A DNA stretch of 26,204 nucleotides. Origin: JAKSCF01 sp028279945 (GTDB lineage Bacteria > Bacillota > Clostridia > Peptostreptococcales > JAAYPU01). Under the pieces are notes generated by a model, which worked only from the letters and a program-made list of their open reading frames with translations, ran no database searches and had not been told where the DNA came from. The position numbers and the translations under genes are program-made. Of this stretch, positions 1 to 7,715 are shown one piece after another. The DNA lies in assembly GCA_028279945.1 (NCBI GenBank), contig JANQMT010000018.1, forward strand, positions 1-26,204. The letters are read 5' to 3'. Position 1 is the stretch's first letter; each line of letters opens with the position of its first letter.

Positions 1-179
1 GATTTTTATACTATGATAATAAAATTATAACAGAGAAATAAAAAAAATCAATATAAATATTCATATTTATTAATAAATATACAAAAAAACTGGGTTTAAA
101 TTCATAAAAATGCATAAGGAGTGTATAAATATTTATTTTTGGTCTATTTCTAAATATTAATATAGGGAGAGAAAAAATA

Positions 180-1319
180 GTGAAAATAAGGAAATGGTTA
201 AAACGTTTTATGTGCTTCATAGTGGTGAGCTTTATTGTATTAGGCCCCTATTTATTTGAAGCCTATAAAACAAATCTGGAGAAAGTGCCCGAAAGTAAAG
301 AAGAAAGCTTCAAAGGTGTTATTGTTATATGGGATTATCCATATTTCAATAAGGAAACCGGTACACGATACGGCTGGATTACTCAAAAGATTAAAGCCTT
401 TGAAAAAGAAAACAAAGGCGTTTATATAGACTTTAAACCTTTAAGCGTCGAACGTGGATTAATTGAAATTGAAACGGCCGCGAAGATGAATGCGTTACCG
501 GATATTGCGCCTGTGGGAGGTCATATAGAAATTCAGCAGCAAGAACTTTTAGAACCATTGGATGATTATATTGAGAGTAGTATATTAAAAGAATATTTGG
601 ATGGTGTTATAGATTCCGTCACATATAATAATAATATATATGGAATACCTAGACTCATCAATTTACATATTATGATCATAAATCGATACGAACTTGAAAT
701 GACAGGCACTTCGGTGCCCCAAAAACCGGTTATGCCGCAAAAAGATTTCCTAACCTTAACCGAACAGTTATATAAACAGACAGGCAAACCTTTATTAGTT
801 GGGGAAAAAACAAGGCTAAGCCTAGCTTGGCTTGCTAACAGCCAAGAGAAGCTTCAAGAAATACAAACCAAAAGCGGGATTCTTTATAAGGAACATCTTG
901 AAAGGGAATTAGAAAAACATAATATTCCAATAGGTGCATGCACAACAATGGAATTAGCAAAATTGAATTATAAAATGGGAGGGGAATTGGATTACAAAAG
1001 GATGAATCTTTATGCACATCAAAAGAACATCTATGGTGAATGTTTGGCTTATGGAATATTTAAACAAGATGATGAAAAAAAATTACAAATGTGTTTGAAA
1101 TTTATTGATTTTTTAACCAATAATGAGGAACAATTAGAACTAAGCAAATATAGTGCTTTTTCTGTTAAAAAAACCAAAGAAACATTATATATAGAGGACA
1201 GTGATATGGGCCAGTTGGAAAGACTGCTAAAAAATGCAAATAAAAAATTTACCAATACATTGACAAGAGATCAAAAATCCGATTTTATAAATATGTATAC
1301 ACCCAATGATAAACCTTAA
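180..1319 (+). CDS. Membrane-anchored extracellular solute-binding-like protein (family 1 type)
   Basis: The 379-residue product starts with a basic stretch and one hydrophobic segment at about residues 9-25, then continues as a soluble domain. The pattern resembles family 1 ABC solute-binding proteins: an early IVIWDYPYF strand, a WITQKIKAFEKEN helix, ALPDIAPVGGH, LEPLDDYI, and YGIPRLINLHIMIINRYELE near the hinge. There is no lipobox cysteine after the hydrophobic segment, so it is probably held by an uncleaved anchor rather than as a lipoprotein. The GTG start is chosen because AGGGAGA at 164-170 sits 9 nt upstream. No permease or ATPase lies next to it here; the next gene is murB. The ligand is unknown. 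It could be a sensor or carbohydrate-binding protein rather than a transporter component, and the family call is by pattern only. Confidence 0.7.
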   Translation: MKIRKWLKRFMCFIVVSFIVLGPYLFEAYKTNLEKVPESKEESFKGVIVIWDYPYFNKETGTRYGWITQKIKAFEKENKGVYIDFKPLSVERGLIEIETAAKMNALPDIAPVGGHIEIQQQELLEPLDDYIESSILKEYLDGVIDSVTYNNNIYGIPRLINLHIMIINRYELEMTGTSVPQKPVMPQKDFLTLTEQLYKQTGKPLLVGEKTRLSLAWLANSQEKLQEIQTKSGILYKEHLERELEKHNIPIGACTTMELAKLNYKMGGELDYKRMNLYAHQKNIYGECLAYGIFKQDDEKKLQMCLKFIDFLTNNEEQLELSKYSAFSVKKTKETLYIEDSDMGQLERLLKNANKKFTNTLTRDQKSDFINMYTPNDKP

Positions 1320-1357
1320 AATGATGCTGAAAATAGTGTTATATAAATGTTAAATCA

Positions 1358-1366
1358 TGGTATACT
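1358..1366 (+). promoter_or_regulatory. Candidate extended -10 promoter for murB
   Basis: TGG followed by TATACT (1361-1366) fits an extended -10 element. The -35 region about 17 nt upstream (around 1338-1344, TTATAT) is poor, as is usual for extended -10 promoters. It lies in the 107-bp gap before murB, about 45 nt upstream of that gene's ribosome binding site. This is motif reading only. Confidence 0.4.
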
Positions 1367-1426
1367 AAAATAGACTAAATCAGTTATAATTCTAAAACTG
1401 AAATTAGAAAATGGAGGAATCCTATT

Positions 1427-2335
1427 TTGGGTATTTTTCAACTTTATCAAAGACTTACAGAATGTGTAGATGAATCAAGAATTTTGAAAGACGTTTCAAT
1501 GAAAGAACACACCTCCTTTAAAGTAGGAGGAAATGCAAGATATCTAGTATTGCCTAAAACGATAGGAGAAATTGTTTTTACGGTATCCGTATGTAAAGAG
1601 CACAACATTAAATATTATATAATGGGGAAAGGCTCTAATTTAATTGTGAATGATAACGGTTATGATGGTGTAATCATAAAACTGGGAGAATATTTTAATG
1701 AAGTGACAGTAGAGGAAGATACCATTTATGCGCAATCCGGCGCATTGATGTCTATTGTTGCAGCAAAAGCGTTACAAAATACACTGCAAGGATTGGAATT
1801 CGGCAGCGGTATTCCCGGAACAGTAGGCGGTGCTGTAGCAATGAATGCCGGAGCCTATGGCGGTGAAATGAGCCAAATTATCGAAAGTGTAAAAGTGATG
1901 GACGAACAAGGTATGGTCCGGCAATTGGATAAGGGGCAATTGAACTTCGGGTATCGCCAAAGCATATTCCAGAATTCACCATATCTTATTTTAGAAGTAG
2001 AAATGAAGTTAAACAAAGGGCAATATGAGCAAATTAGAACCACTATGAAAGAGATGACCGAAAAAAGGATGCAGAAGCAGCCACTTAACTACCCAAGTGC
2101 AGGAAGCGTTTTTAAAAGACCGGAAGGTCATTTTGCAGGAAAGCTGATTGAGGATGCAGGACTAAAAGGATTATCAGTGGGCGGTGCACGAGTATCACCA
2201 CTTCATGCAGGATTTATTATCAACGATGGCAATGCAACCGCACAAGATATTATCAATCTTATGGCTATCGTAAAAAATACAGTATATGAAAAATTTGGTA
2301 TCATGCTAAAACAGGAAGTTAAAATATTAGAATAA
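1427..2335 (+). CDS. murB: UDP-N-acetylenolpyruvoylglucosamine reductase (MurB)
   Basis: MurB reduces UDP-GlcNAc-enolpyruvate to UDP-MurNAc with NADPH and FAD, the second cytoplasmic step of peptidoglycan precursor synthesis. The 302 residues carry the FAD-binding landmarks in order: HTSFKVGGNARY (29-40), GKGSNLIV (67-74), EFGSGIPGTVGGAVAMNAGAYGGE (124-147), YRQS (176-179), and the catalytic loop YPSAGSVFKRP (222-232) with Ser227 as the expected proton donor. Glu297 near the C-terminus is the usual partner acid. Length matches the shorter Gram-positive type II enzymes. The TTG start is supported by GGAGG at 1413-1417, 9 nt upstream, and the protein begins directly before the conserved N-terminal helix. 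It heads a run of close same-strand genes (17 bp to the next). Confidence 0.96.
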   Translation: MGIFQLYQRLTECVDESRILKDVSMKEHTSFKVGGNARYLVLPKTIGEIVFTVSVCKEHNIKYYIMGKGSNLIVNDNGYDGVIIKLGEYFNEVTVEEDTIYAQSGALMSIVAAKALQNTLQGLEFGSGIPGTVGGAVAMNAGAYGGEMSQIIESVKVMDEQGMVRQLDKGQLNFGYRQSIFQNSPYLILEVEMKLNKGQYEQIRTTMKEMTEKRMQKQPLNYPSAGSVFKRPEGHFAGKLIEDAGLKGLSVGGARVSPLHAGFIINDGNATAQDIINLMAIVKNTVYEKFGIMLKQEVKILE

Positions 2336-2352
2336 AACAGTGGAGATAAAAA

Positions 2353-3084
2353 ATGCACTTATTATTTGATTATCATACGCATACCATATATTCTCATGGT
2401 AAAGGGACAATAGAAGACAATGTAAGAGAAGCAGTCAATAAAGGTTTAAAAGGTATTGCTATTACAGATCATGGACCGGGACATATAACTTATGGTGTAC
2501 GACGAAAAAAATTTGAAATCATGAGAAGTGAAATTGAAAACCTTAAAAAGAAATACACCGATATTGAAATCAAATTAGGTATTGAAGCAAATATCATACA
2601 TAGTAATGGTCAAATCGATGTTTCTAAAGAAGAGCTTCAGTATTTTGATATTGTATTAGCGGGATATCACTACGGCGTTTTTGGAAAGCAATTTATTCGT
2701 TCCGGCGCCATACATTTGTCTAATTTTATGACCACAAGAACCGGTAGAATGATTAAAAAATTGAAAAAGACGAATACAGAAGCAATCGTTAAAGCACTCT
2801 ATAACCATAATATATATATCTTAACACACCCAGGGTCTAAAGGTTATGTCGATATAAGGGAAATTGCAAAAGCTTGTGCTGATAACCATACGTTAATGGA
2901 AATCAACAACAGTCATCGACATCTAACAGTAGAAGAAATAAAAGAGGCTGCTCAAGAGGATGTCAGCTTTATTATTGACAGCGATGCTCACAGCCCGGAG
3001 AAGGTTGGCGGATATGAAGCAGGATTAAAAAGAGCACAAGACGCTGGATTACCATTAGAAAGAATCGTTAACATTGCCAAATGA
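2353..3084 (+). CDS. PHP-domain metal-dependent phosphoesterase
   Basis: This 243-residue protein is a stand-alone PHP (polymerase and histidinol phosphatase) domain, close in pattern to the YcdX-like group. All metal-ligand motifs are visible: DYHTHT (His8, His10), SHG (His15), ITDHG (Asp39, His40), GIEAN (Glu78), GYHYG (His106), LTHPG (His159) and SDAHS (Asp211, His213). Such proteins hydrolyse phosphomonoesters with a two- or three-metal centre; the physiological substrate is not evident. TGGAG at 2341-2345 supports the ATG start. It lies 17 bp after murB and 30 bp before rapZ, an arrangement I recall from other Clostridia, so it is likely co-transcribed with them. Histidinol phosphatase is an alternative, but no histidine biosynthesis gene is near. 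Confidence 0.88.
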   Translation: MHLLFDYHTHTIYSHGKGTIEDNVREAVNKGLKGIAITDHGPGHITYGVRRKKFEIMRSEIENLKKKYTDIEIKLGIEANIIHSNGQIDVSKEELQYFDIVLAGYHYGVFGKQFIRSGAIHLSNFMTTRTGRMIKKLKKTNTEAIVKALYNHNIYILTHPGSKGYVDIREIAKACADNHTLMEINNSHRHLTVEEIKEAAQEDVSFIIDSDAHSPEKVGGYEAGLKRAQDAGLPLERIVNIAK

Positions 3085-3114
3085 TAAATAATCTGGGATC
3101 AGAAAGGTGAAAAA

Positions 3115-3954
3115 ATGAAAATTGCAATTATTACAGGATTATCCGGTGCAGGAAAAACAAAAGCTGTAGGTTGTATGGAGGATTTAGGGTATTATTGTAT
3201 TGATAATCTTCCTCCAAAATTGATTGACGATTTTGTAGCTTTAGGGGCAAAAGATATTGATAAAGCAGCCTTGGTCATGGACATCCGAGGCGGAGAATTT
3301 TTTGATGACCTGAAAAACAGCATAGACGAAATGAAAAAATATGGTAATGAATATAAAGTTGTTTTTTTAGAAGCATCAGATGAAGTCTTAATCAGAAGGT
3401 TTAAAGAATCCAAACGCATACACCCTGTAAGCAAACAAGGTAGTCTCATTGAAGGTATTACAAAGGAAAGAAAAAAATTAGCAGAGATTCGTGAAATTGC
3501 AGATTATATCATCGATACGTCTAATATTAATACATATCAATTAAAACATGAGATGGAAAAAATCTTTGATACAGGAGAGAAGCTGGAAAGTCTAACGGTG
3601 AATATCATGTCCTTTGGGTATAAAAACGGTATTCCTTTAGACTCTGATCTTGTTTTTGATGTTCGGTTTCTACCGAATCCTTTTTATTTAAGCAGTATGA
3701 AGCATTTGACAGGTAACAGCAGAAAAGTTAGAGAATATGTTATGAAATGGCCGGAGAGCAGAGCTTTTGTAGAAAAAATAGATGATTTAATTCACTACTT
3801 AATGCCTTTTTATATGAAAGAAGGAAAATCTCAATTGGTTATTGCATTTGGATGTACAGGTGGGCAGCATCGTTCAGTGGTTTTAGCTAATGAATTTTTA
3901 GATAAGCTTTCAAATGAGGGTAGGAGAGTGAGCATCATTCATAGAGATTTATAG
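3115..3954 (+). CDS. rapZ: RNase adapter / nucleotide-binding protein RapZ (YvcJ family)
   Basis: The 279-residue protein has a Walker A motif GLSGAGKT at 8-15, a Walker B-like LVMDIRGG at 53-60, and the conserved C-terminal blocks DVRFLPNPF (182-190) and GCTGGQHRSV (246-255) that define the RapZ/YvcJ family. In Escherichia coli RapZ binds GlcN6P and directs RNase E to the GlmZ sRNA; in Bacillus the homologue YvcJ is an NTP-binding protein next to yvcK, and its Gram-positive role is less clear. Full length, with AAAGGTG at 3103-3109 before the ATG. It sits 34 bp upstream of the chosen yvcK start, the classic rapZ-yvcK-whiA order, here interrupted after yvcK by a glycosidase, a Nudix gene and a DUF1540 gene. 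Confidence 0.95.
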   Translation: MKIAIITGLSGAGKTKAVGCMEDLGYYCIDNLPPKLIDDFVALGAKDIDKAALVMDIRGGEFFDDLKNSIDEMKKYGNEYKVVFLEASDEVLIRRFKESKRIHPVSKQGSLIEGITKERKKLAEIREIADYIIDTSNINTYQLKHEMEKIFDTGEKLESLTVNIMSFGYKNGIPLDSDLVFDVRFLPNPFYLSSMKHLTGNSRKVREYVMKWPESRAFVEKIDDLIHYLMPFYMKEGKSQLVIAFGCTGGQHRSVVLANEFLDKLSNEGRRVSIIHRDL

Positions 3955-3988
3955 TTATTATAGATAGATGGTAAGAGGGGGATTCATC

Positions 3989-5239
3989 ATGAAGTATAGC
4001 AGCTGGTTAAAACCTGGACTCCGTATTAAAAGATGGATATTAACCGGTTTATTTGGAATTGCTATCACTGCGATCGGCTTATATCCTGCCATGAATCAAT
4101 GGCTTCAGACCAAATTTAATATTACTTATAGTGTCTTACTGATTATTCTTGGCATCGTATTGATTGCCTTATCAGTCATTAACGCTAACAGGTCATTATT
4201 ATCCATTTTAGGCATACATGATTTTTCAGAACTTTTTAAGTATCGAGTTCACGAAAAATATCATTTGGAGAAAGCCTGTAAAATAGTAGTTATTGGTGGA
4301 GGAACGGGTCTATCCGTTATTTTAAGAGGACTAAAAAAAGCAACATCCAATATAACAGCGGTGGTGACCACTACAGATGATGGCGGAGGATCAGGTATAC
4401 TAAGAGAAGACTTAGGAATGCTGCCGCCAGGCGATATAAGGAGTTGTATATTAGCACTGGCAGATACAGAAGAATACATGCAAGAATTATTACAATATCG
4501 TTTTAAGGAAGGTTATTTAACAGGACAGAGTTTTGGAAATCTCCTTATAGCTGCCTTAACCGGTATATATGATAATTTTGAAGAAGCAGTAGCAAAGGTA
4601 CATGAGTTTCTGGCTGTTAAAGGAAGGGTAATACCTGTAACAGCTGAAAACATTCATCTCTGTGCTCAGTTAAAAAATGGAACGATTGTAAAAGGAGAAT
4701 CTAAAATCATAGCTTCAGTTATTGAGCAAAGCAGCCCCATTGAAAAAGTATATTTAGAACCACATGCTCCTGAGCCAATAGAAGATGCTTTGACAGCTAT
4801 AAAGGAAGCGGATGTGATTATATTAGGTCCGGGGAGTTTGTTTACAAGTATTATTCCCAATCTTTTGGTCAAAAAAATTGTTGATAAGGTCTCGAAATCT
4901 GATGCCATAAAGATTTATATGACCAATGTAATGACCCAGCCTGGTGAAACGGACCGTTATAGTGTGTGCGATCATATTGAGGGCATCGAAAATCACATAG
5001 AAAAAAACATCATTGATTATGTTATGGTGAATAGCGAAGGCATTTCAAAAGAATTGCTGCATCGGTATAAAGAGGATGGTGCAGAACCCGTTTTTTTAAC
5101 CAAAAAGGAGCGTAGAAAACTAAAGAGAAGAGGCATTAAAATAATTGAAGGGCCGTACATAGAAATAAAACAAGGCTACATTCGTCATGATGCAGATAAA
5201 ATAGCAGATGTTGTAATTAACTTGTATAAAAGAGGATAA
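3989..5239 (+). CDS. yvcK: YvcK-family gluconeogenesis factor with N-terminal membrane anchor
   Basis: YvcK proteins (CofD-like superfamily) bind UDP-sugars; in Bacillus they are needed for growth on gluconeogenic carbon sources and for cell shape. Motifs in this 416-residue form: GGGTGLS (103-109), TTTDDGGGSG (127-136), PPGDIRSC (146-153), and later LGPGSLFTSI and NVMTQPGET. I chose the ATG at 3989 over the in-frame ATG at 3968 because AAGAGGGGGAT (3973-3982) is spaced correctly only for 3989. Unlike the shorter Bacillus protein (about 320 residues), it has roughly 95 extra N-terminal residues with two hydrophobic segments at about 17-35 and 47-65, which should place the catalytic-like domain at the inner membrane face. 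It follows rapZ closely and precedes the glycosidase by 28 bp. Confidence 0.92.
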   Translation: MKYSSWLKPGLRIKRWILTGLFGIAITAIGLYPAMNQWLQTKFNITYSVLLIILGIVLIALSVINANRSLLSILGIHDFSELFKYRVHEKYHLEKACKIVVIGGGTGLSVILRGLKKATSNITAVVTTTDDGGGSGILREDLGMLPPGDIRSCILALADTEEYMQELLQYRFKEGYLTGQSFGNLLIAALTGIYDNFEEAVAKVHEFLAVKGRVIPVTAENIHLCAQLKNGTIVKGESKIIASVIEQSSPIEKVYLEPHAPEPIEDALTAIKEADVIILGPGSLFTSIIPNLLVKKIVDKVSKSDAIKIYMTNVMTQPGETDRYSVCDHIEGIENHIEKNIIDYVMVNSEGISKELLHRYKEDGAEPVFLTKKERRKLKRRGIKIIEGPYIEIKQGYIRHDADKIADVVINLYKRG

Positions 5240-5267
5240 ATTGCAGCAATCGTATAGGAGGTATAGT

Positions 5268-6935
5268 TTGAAAAAAATAGTGCTTATAATTATTATGATA
5301 ATTGTTGTGTCAATGGAGTATGTTTATGCAGAAGAAGTGATAACATCCAACGAAACGGTGATCGTAAATGGAAAGATCACAAACTATAGAGATGATTCTG
5401 ATGAGCATGATATGAAAGTAATCACTCCTATAACGGAACAATATAATAAGATAATAGATTACCCTAATGGTTATAGTGTCTATTATCCTAACTACATGAA
5501 TGTAGATGTACATTTATCACCCATTCAAACCGTGATATTTGATGATAACACACGGATTGAAATATACTATGACGACTTGAATAATACTCAGGCAAATGCT
5601 GCTAATTATATTTATTATTCCAATAGCTTTATAAGGAATCAAGCAGATCATACTAAAATATATGAAAAAAATATCATACATAACGATAAGAGAATACATA
5701 TTCTCAAATGGAATAGAAGAAAATTATCCAGAGTTCATAATGATAAAAATTACTATCTTTGTGCAGAAATCGTGAAGAATAATAAAGAAGTTTATACTTT
5801 ATTTTTCAAATCATCTTTAGAATTAAACGATGAACAATGTATGACCATTATAAAAAGCTTTGAATGTATAGAAAAAAAAGGCACACCTTACATGTCATTT
5901 AAAAGGAGTAATGTATTAAATGAATCCCTTGAGTCAATTCAAAGGGTTGAGTCGGTTGGATCAGATGAAATGATTCCTTCTAAACACCAAGTCAATGGTC
6001 AATGGAATGAAGAAACTCAAAAATTCTTTCATGATTATTTTGTGGACTCAAAGCAGTTAACATGGGGCATATTTAATCCTTTGGCAGACAATTACCTAGA
6101 GTACTTTGACGCTTTGGAACAAAGATTGAATTTTAAATTTCCTTTTGCCCTTTTATATCATATTTTGCCTTCTAATGATACCCTTGAGGACATTCATGAA
6201 AGATTGGTAAGAGCTTATGAAAATGGCAGATATGTTGAACTGAGCTTGCAAACCTCTAGAATTAATGAAGAAGAAGGCAACCTTGTATATGACATATTAG
6301 ACGGTGAGTATGATGACTTTTTAAAGGAATATGCTCAGATGCTTAAAACCTTTGGGCATCCTGTTATGTTTAGACTGAATAACGAAATGAATGGTGATTG
6401 GTGTGATTATTCTTCGTTTCATACCAGCAAGGACCCACTGATTTATAAAGCATTGTATCAATATGTATATACAGTATTTGAAGAAAATGGTGTCCAAAAC
6501 GTTATTTGGGTTTGGAATCCTCATGATCGATCTTATCCGGATTTTAAATGGAACCATTCTTTAATGTATTATCCTGAAGATGACGATATGGTCCACATTA
6601 TAGGTTTAACAGGATATAATACCGGCACCTATTACCCGGACGAAATCTGGAGGGGATTTAATGAGATATATGACAGCTTATACGAAGAATACGATGCTTA
6701 CTTTGATAAGCCTTTTATGATTACAGAATTTTCTTCCAGCTGTTATGGCGGTGATAAAAATGCATGGATTGAGGAAATGTTTGCCAACATCACCAAATAT
6801 AAAAAAATAAAAGCTGCTATTTGGTGGAATGGTTGGGATTATGATACAAATGGTATTCCTTCAAGAATATATCGATTGGACGAAACCAGTGATATGCTGA
6901 ATATTTTTAGTGATAGATTGCAAAAATTCAAATAA
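5268..6935 (+). CDS. Secreted GH26-like glycoside hydrolase with N-terminal accessory domain
   Basis: The 555-residue protein begins with a signal peptide (KK, hydrophobic run, likely cleavage after VYA near residue 21). A roughly 190-residue N-terminal region that I do not recognise follows, then a linker, and a C-terminal TIM-barrel-like domain from about residue 245. The GH26 landmarks are FRLNNEMNGDW with Glu373 as acid/base, VIWVWNPHD, VHIIGLTGYN, and ITEFSSS with Glu487 as nucleophile. GH26 enzymes mostly cut beta-mannans or related beta-1,3/1,4 links; the substrate here is unknown. The TTG at 5268 is chosen over the upstream in-frame TTG at 5241 because AGGAGG (5256-5261) lies 6 nt before it and the signal peptide then starts properly. 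It sits 28 bp after yvcK, so read-through from the cell-wall cluster is likely. Confidence 0.82.
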   Translation: MKKIVLIIIMIIVVSMEYVYAEEVITSNETVIVNGKITNYRDDSDEHDMKVITPITEQYNKIIDYPNGYSVYYPNYMNVDVHLSPIQTVIFDDNTRIEIYYDDLNNTQANAANYIYYSNSFIRNQADHTKIYEKNIIHNDKRIHILKWNRRKLSRVHNDKNYYLCAEIVKNNKEVYTLFFKSSLELNDEQCMTIIKSFECIEKKGTPYMSFKRSNVLNESLESIQRVESVGSDEMIPSKHQVNGQWNEETQKFFHDYFVDSKQLTWGIFNPLADNYLEYFDALEQRLNFKFPFALLYHILPSNDTLEDIHERLVRAYENGRYVELSLQTSRINEEEGNLVYDILDGEYDDFLKEYAQMLKTFGHPVMFRLNNEMNGDWCDYSSFHTSKDPLIYKALYQYVYTVFEENGVQNVIWVWNPHDRSYPDFKWNHSLMYYPEDDDMVHIIGLTGYNTGTYYPDEIWRGFNEIYDSLYEEYDAYFDKPFMITEFSSSCYGGDKNAWIEEMFANITKYKKIKAAIWWNGWDYDTNGIPSRIYRLDETSDMLNIFSDRLQKFK

Positions 6936-6997
6936 TAATACTACATTATTGTAGTTTGTGGTAAGATAGTAATAACCATTATAATTGGGAGGATTCT

Positions 6998-7423
6998 ATG
7001 AAACGTGAGATTAGTGCAGGTGGTGTAGTAGTCTTTGGAAATGCTATCTTATTGTTGAGAAAATATAATGGCGATTGGGTACTCCCAAAAGGTAGAGTAG
7101 AAGAAAATGAAAATATTCATCACGCTGCAATGCGTGAGGTACATGAGGAAAGCGGTGTAAAGGCAGAGCTTATTAAATACTTAGGTGATATTAAATATAG
7201 TTATGAATATGGTTGGATTAGCAGAGAAAAAGTAGCTAAAACGGTACATTGGTTTTTAATGCGGTCAAAAAATATGTCTTGTATTCCTCAAAAAAAAGAA
7301 GGTTTTATTGAAGCAAAATTTATTCATATGAAAAGAGCTTCTGAAATAGCAAAATATGATGATGAAAAAAAAATCATAAAAAAAGCTGAGATGGAAATAT
7401 TAAAAGACCTTACTTTTAAGTAA
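6998..7423 (+). CDS. Nudix hydrolase
   Basis: This 141-residue protein carries a complete Nudix box, Gx5Ex7REVHEESGV: Gly32, Glu38, Arg46, Glu47 and the metal ligands Glu50 and Glu51. The N-terminal strand SAGGVVVFGNAILLLRK and WVLPKGRV are typical of small Nudix enzymes that hydrolyse nucleoside diphosphate-linked compounds, such as diadenosine polyphosphates or oxidised nucleotides. The substrate cannot be read from the sequence. GGGAGGA at 6987-6993 precedes the ATG. The stop codon is embedded in the downstream hairpin terminator, so the gene ends its transcription unit. It follows the glycosidase by 62 bp. Confidence 0.92.
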   Translation: MKREISAGGVVVFGNAILLLRKYNGDWVLPKGRVEENENIHHAAMREVHEESGVKAELIKYLGDIKYSYEYGWISREKVAKTVHWFLMRSKNMSCIPQKKEGFIEAKFIHMKRASEIAKYDDEKKIIKKAEMEILKDLTFK

Positions 7424-7430
7424 GGTCTTT
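7403..7430. terminator. Bidirectional terminator shared by Nudix and DUF1540 genes
   Basis: A perfect 11-bp stem, AAAGACCTTAC (7403-7413) and GTAAGGTCTTT (7420-7430), encloses a 6-nt loop. It overlaps the last codons and stop of the Nudix gene. On the minus strand the stem is followed by TTTTAATATTT, so it can also end the convergent DUF1540 transcript; on the plus strand the U-tract is only the end of the stem. Its position between two convergent genes supports a dual role. Confidence 0.75.
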
Positions 7431-7449
7431 GAAGTCAGAACAGTTTTAA

Positions 7450-7611
7450 CTATTTTTTAGGCTCAAAGGTTACACAAATTGTTTCTTCGCTTGAATTAGA
7501 CAAAGAGCCATATTGGTTGTCTACCTTAATTTGCTTTGCAGTACAGTAATTATTACTGTAATATTTGCAGTTTTCAACTGAACATTGAATAGAATTGTTT
7601 GTTTTATGCAT
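7450..7611 (-). CDS. DUF1540 Cys-rich mini-protein
   Basis: The 53-residue product has the DUF1540 pattern CSVENCKYY, then C at 23 and a last C at 46 (Cys10, Cys15, Cys23, Cys46), suggesting a single zinc- or metal-binding knuckle. Function is unknown; such proteins are common in Clostridia. The start is the internal ATG at 7611, because a strong CACCTCCC complement (7617-7624, GGGAGGTG on the minus strand) sits just before it; the upstream in-frame ATG would place that ribosome binding site inside the gene. It is the only minus-strand gene in the window, inserted between the Nudix gene and whiA. A TATAAT on the minus strand at 7672-7677 could be its -10 box. Confidence 0.8.
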   Translation of the reverse strand: MHKTNNSIQCSVENCKYYSNNYCTAKQIKVDNQYGSLSNSSEETICVTFEPKK

Positions 7612-7652
7612 TTTTTCACCTCCCAAAAAATTTTTAAACATCAATGATTAGT

Positions 7653-7679
7653 TTGTTATAAATGAAAAACAATTATACA
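7653..7679. promoter_or_regulatory. Candidate divergent promoter region between DUF1540 and whiA
   Basis: The 104-bp gap between the two divergent starts must hold promoters for both. On the minus strand TATAAT reads at 7677-7672. On the plus strand TTGTTA (7653-7658) and TATACA (7674-7679) are 15 nt apart, overlapping the minus-strand -10. The -35 elements are poor on both strands, so only the minus-strand -10 is convincing. Confidence 0.35.
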
Positions 7680-7715
7680 GAATTAATGTGTAAATAGATA
7701 AAAGGGTGTGAAGTT

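Noticed and set aside
199..210. TAAAACGTTTTA palindrome with the same AAACGTTT core as the LacI-type operators
   Set aside because: It lies inside codons 7-11 of the first gene, lacks the flanking C and G of the three real sites, and has no promoter around it. Chance is the better reading.
11..220. 69-codon minus-strand frame at the left edge
   Set aside because: Its composition is simply AT-rich hydrophobic codons, it overlaps the start of the first plus-strand gene, and it shows no recognisable pattern.
6956..6985. TTGTGG-18 nt-TATAAT as a promoter for the Nudix gene
   Set aside because: Transcription would start within about 6 nt of the start codon and would leave the strong ribosome binding site (6987-6993) largely outside the message.
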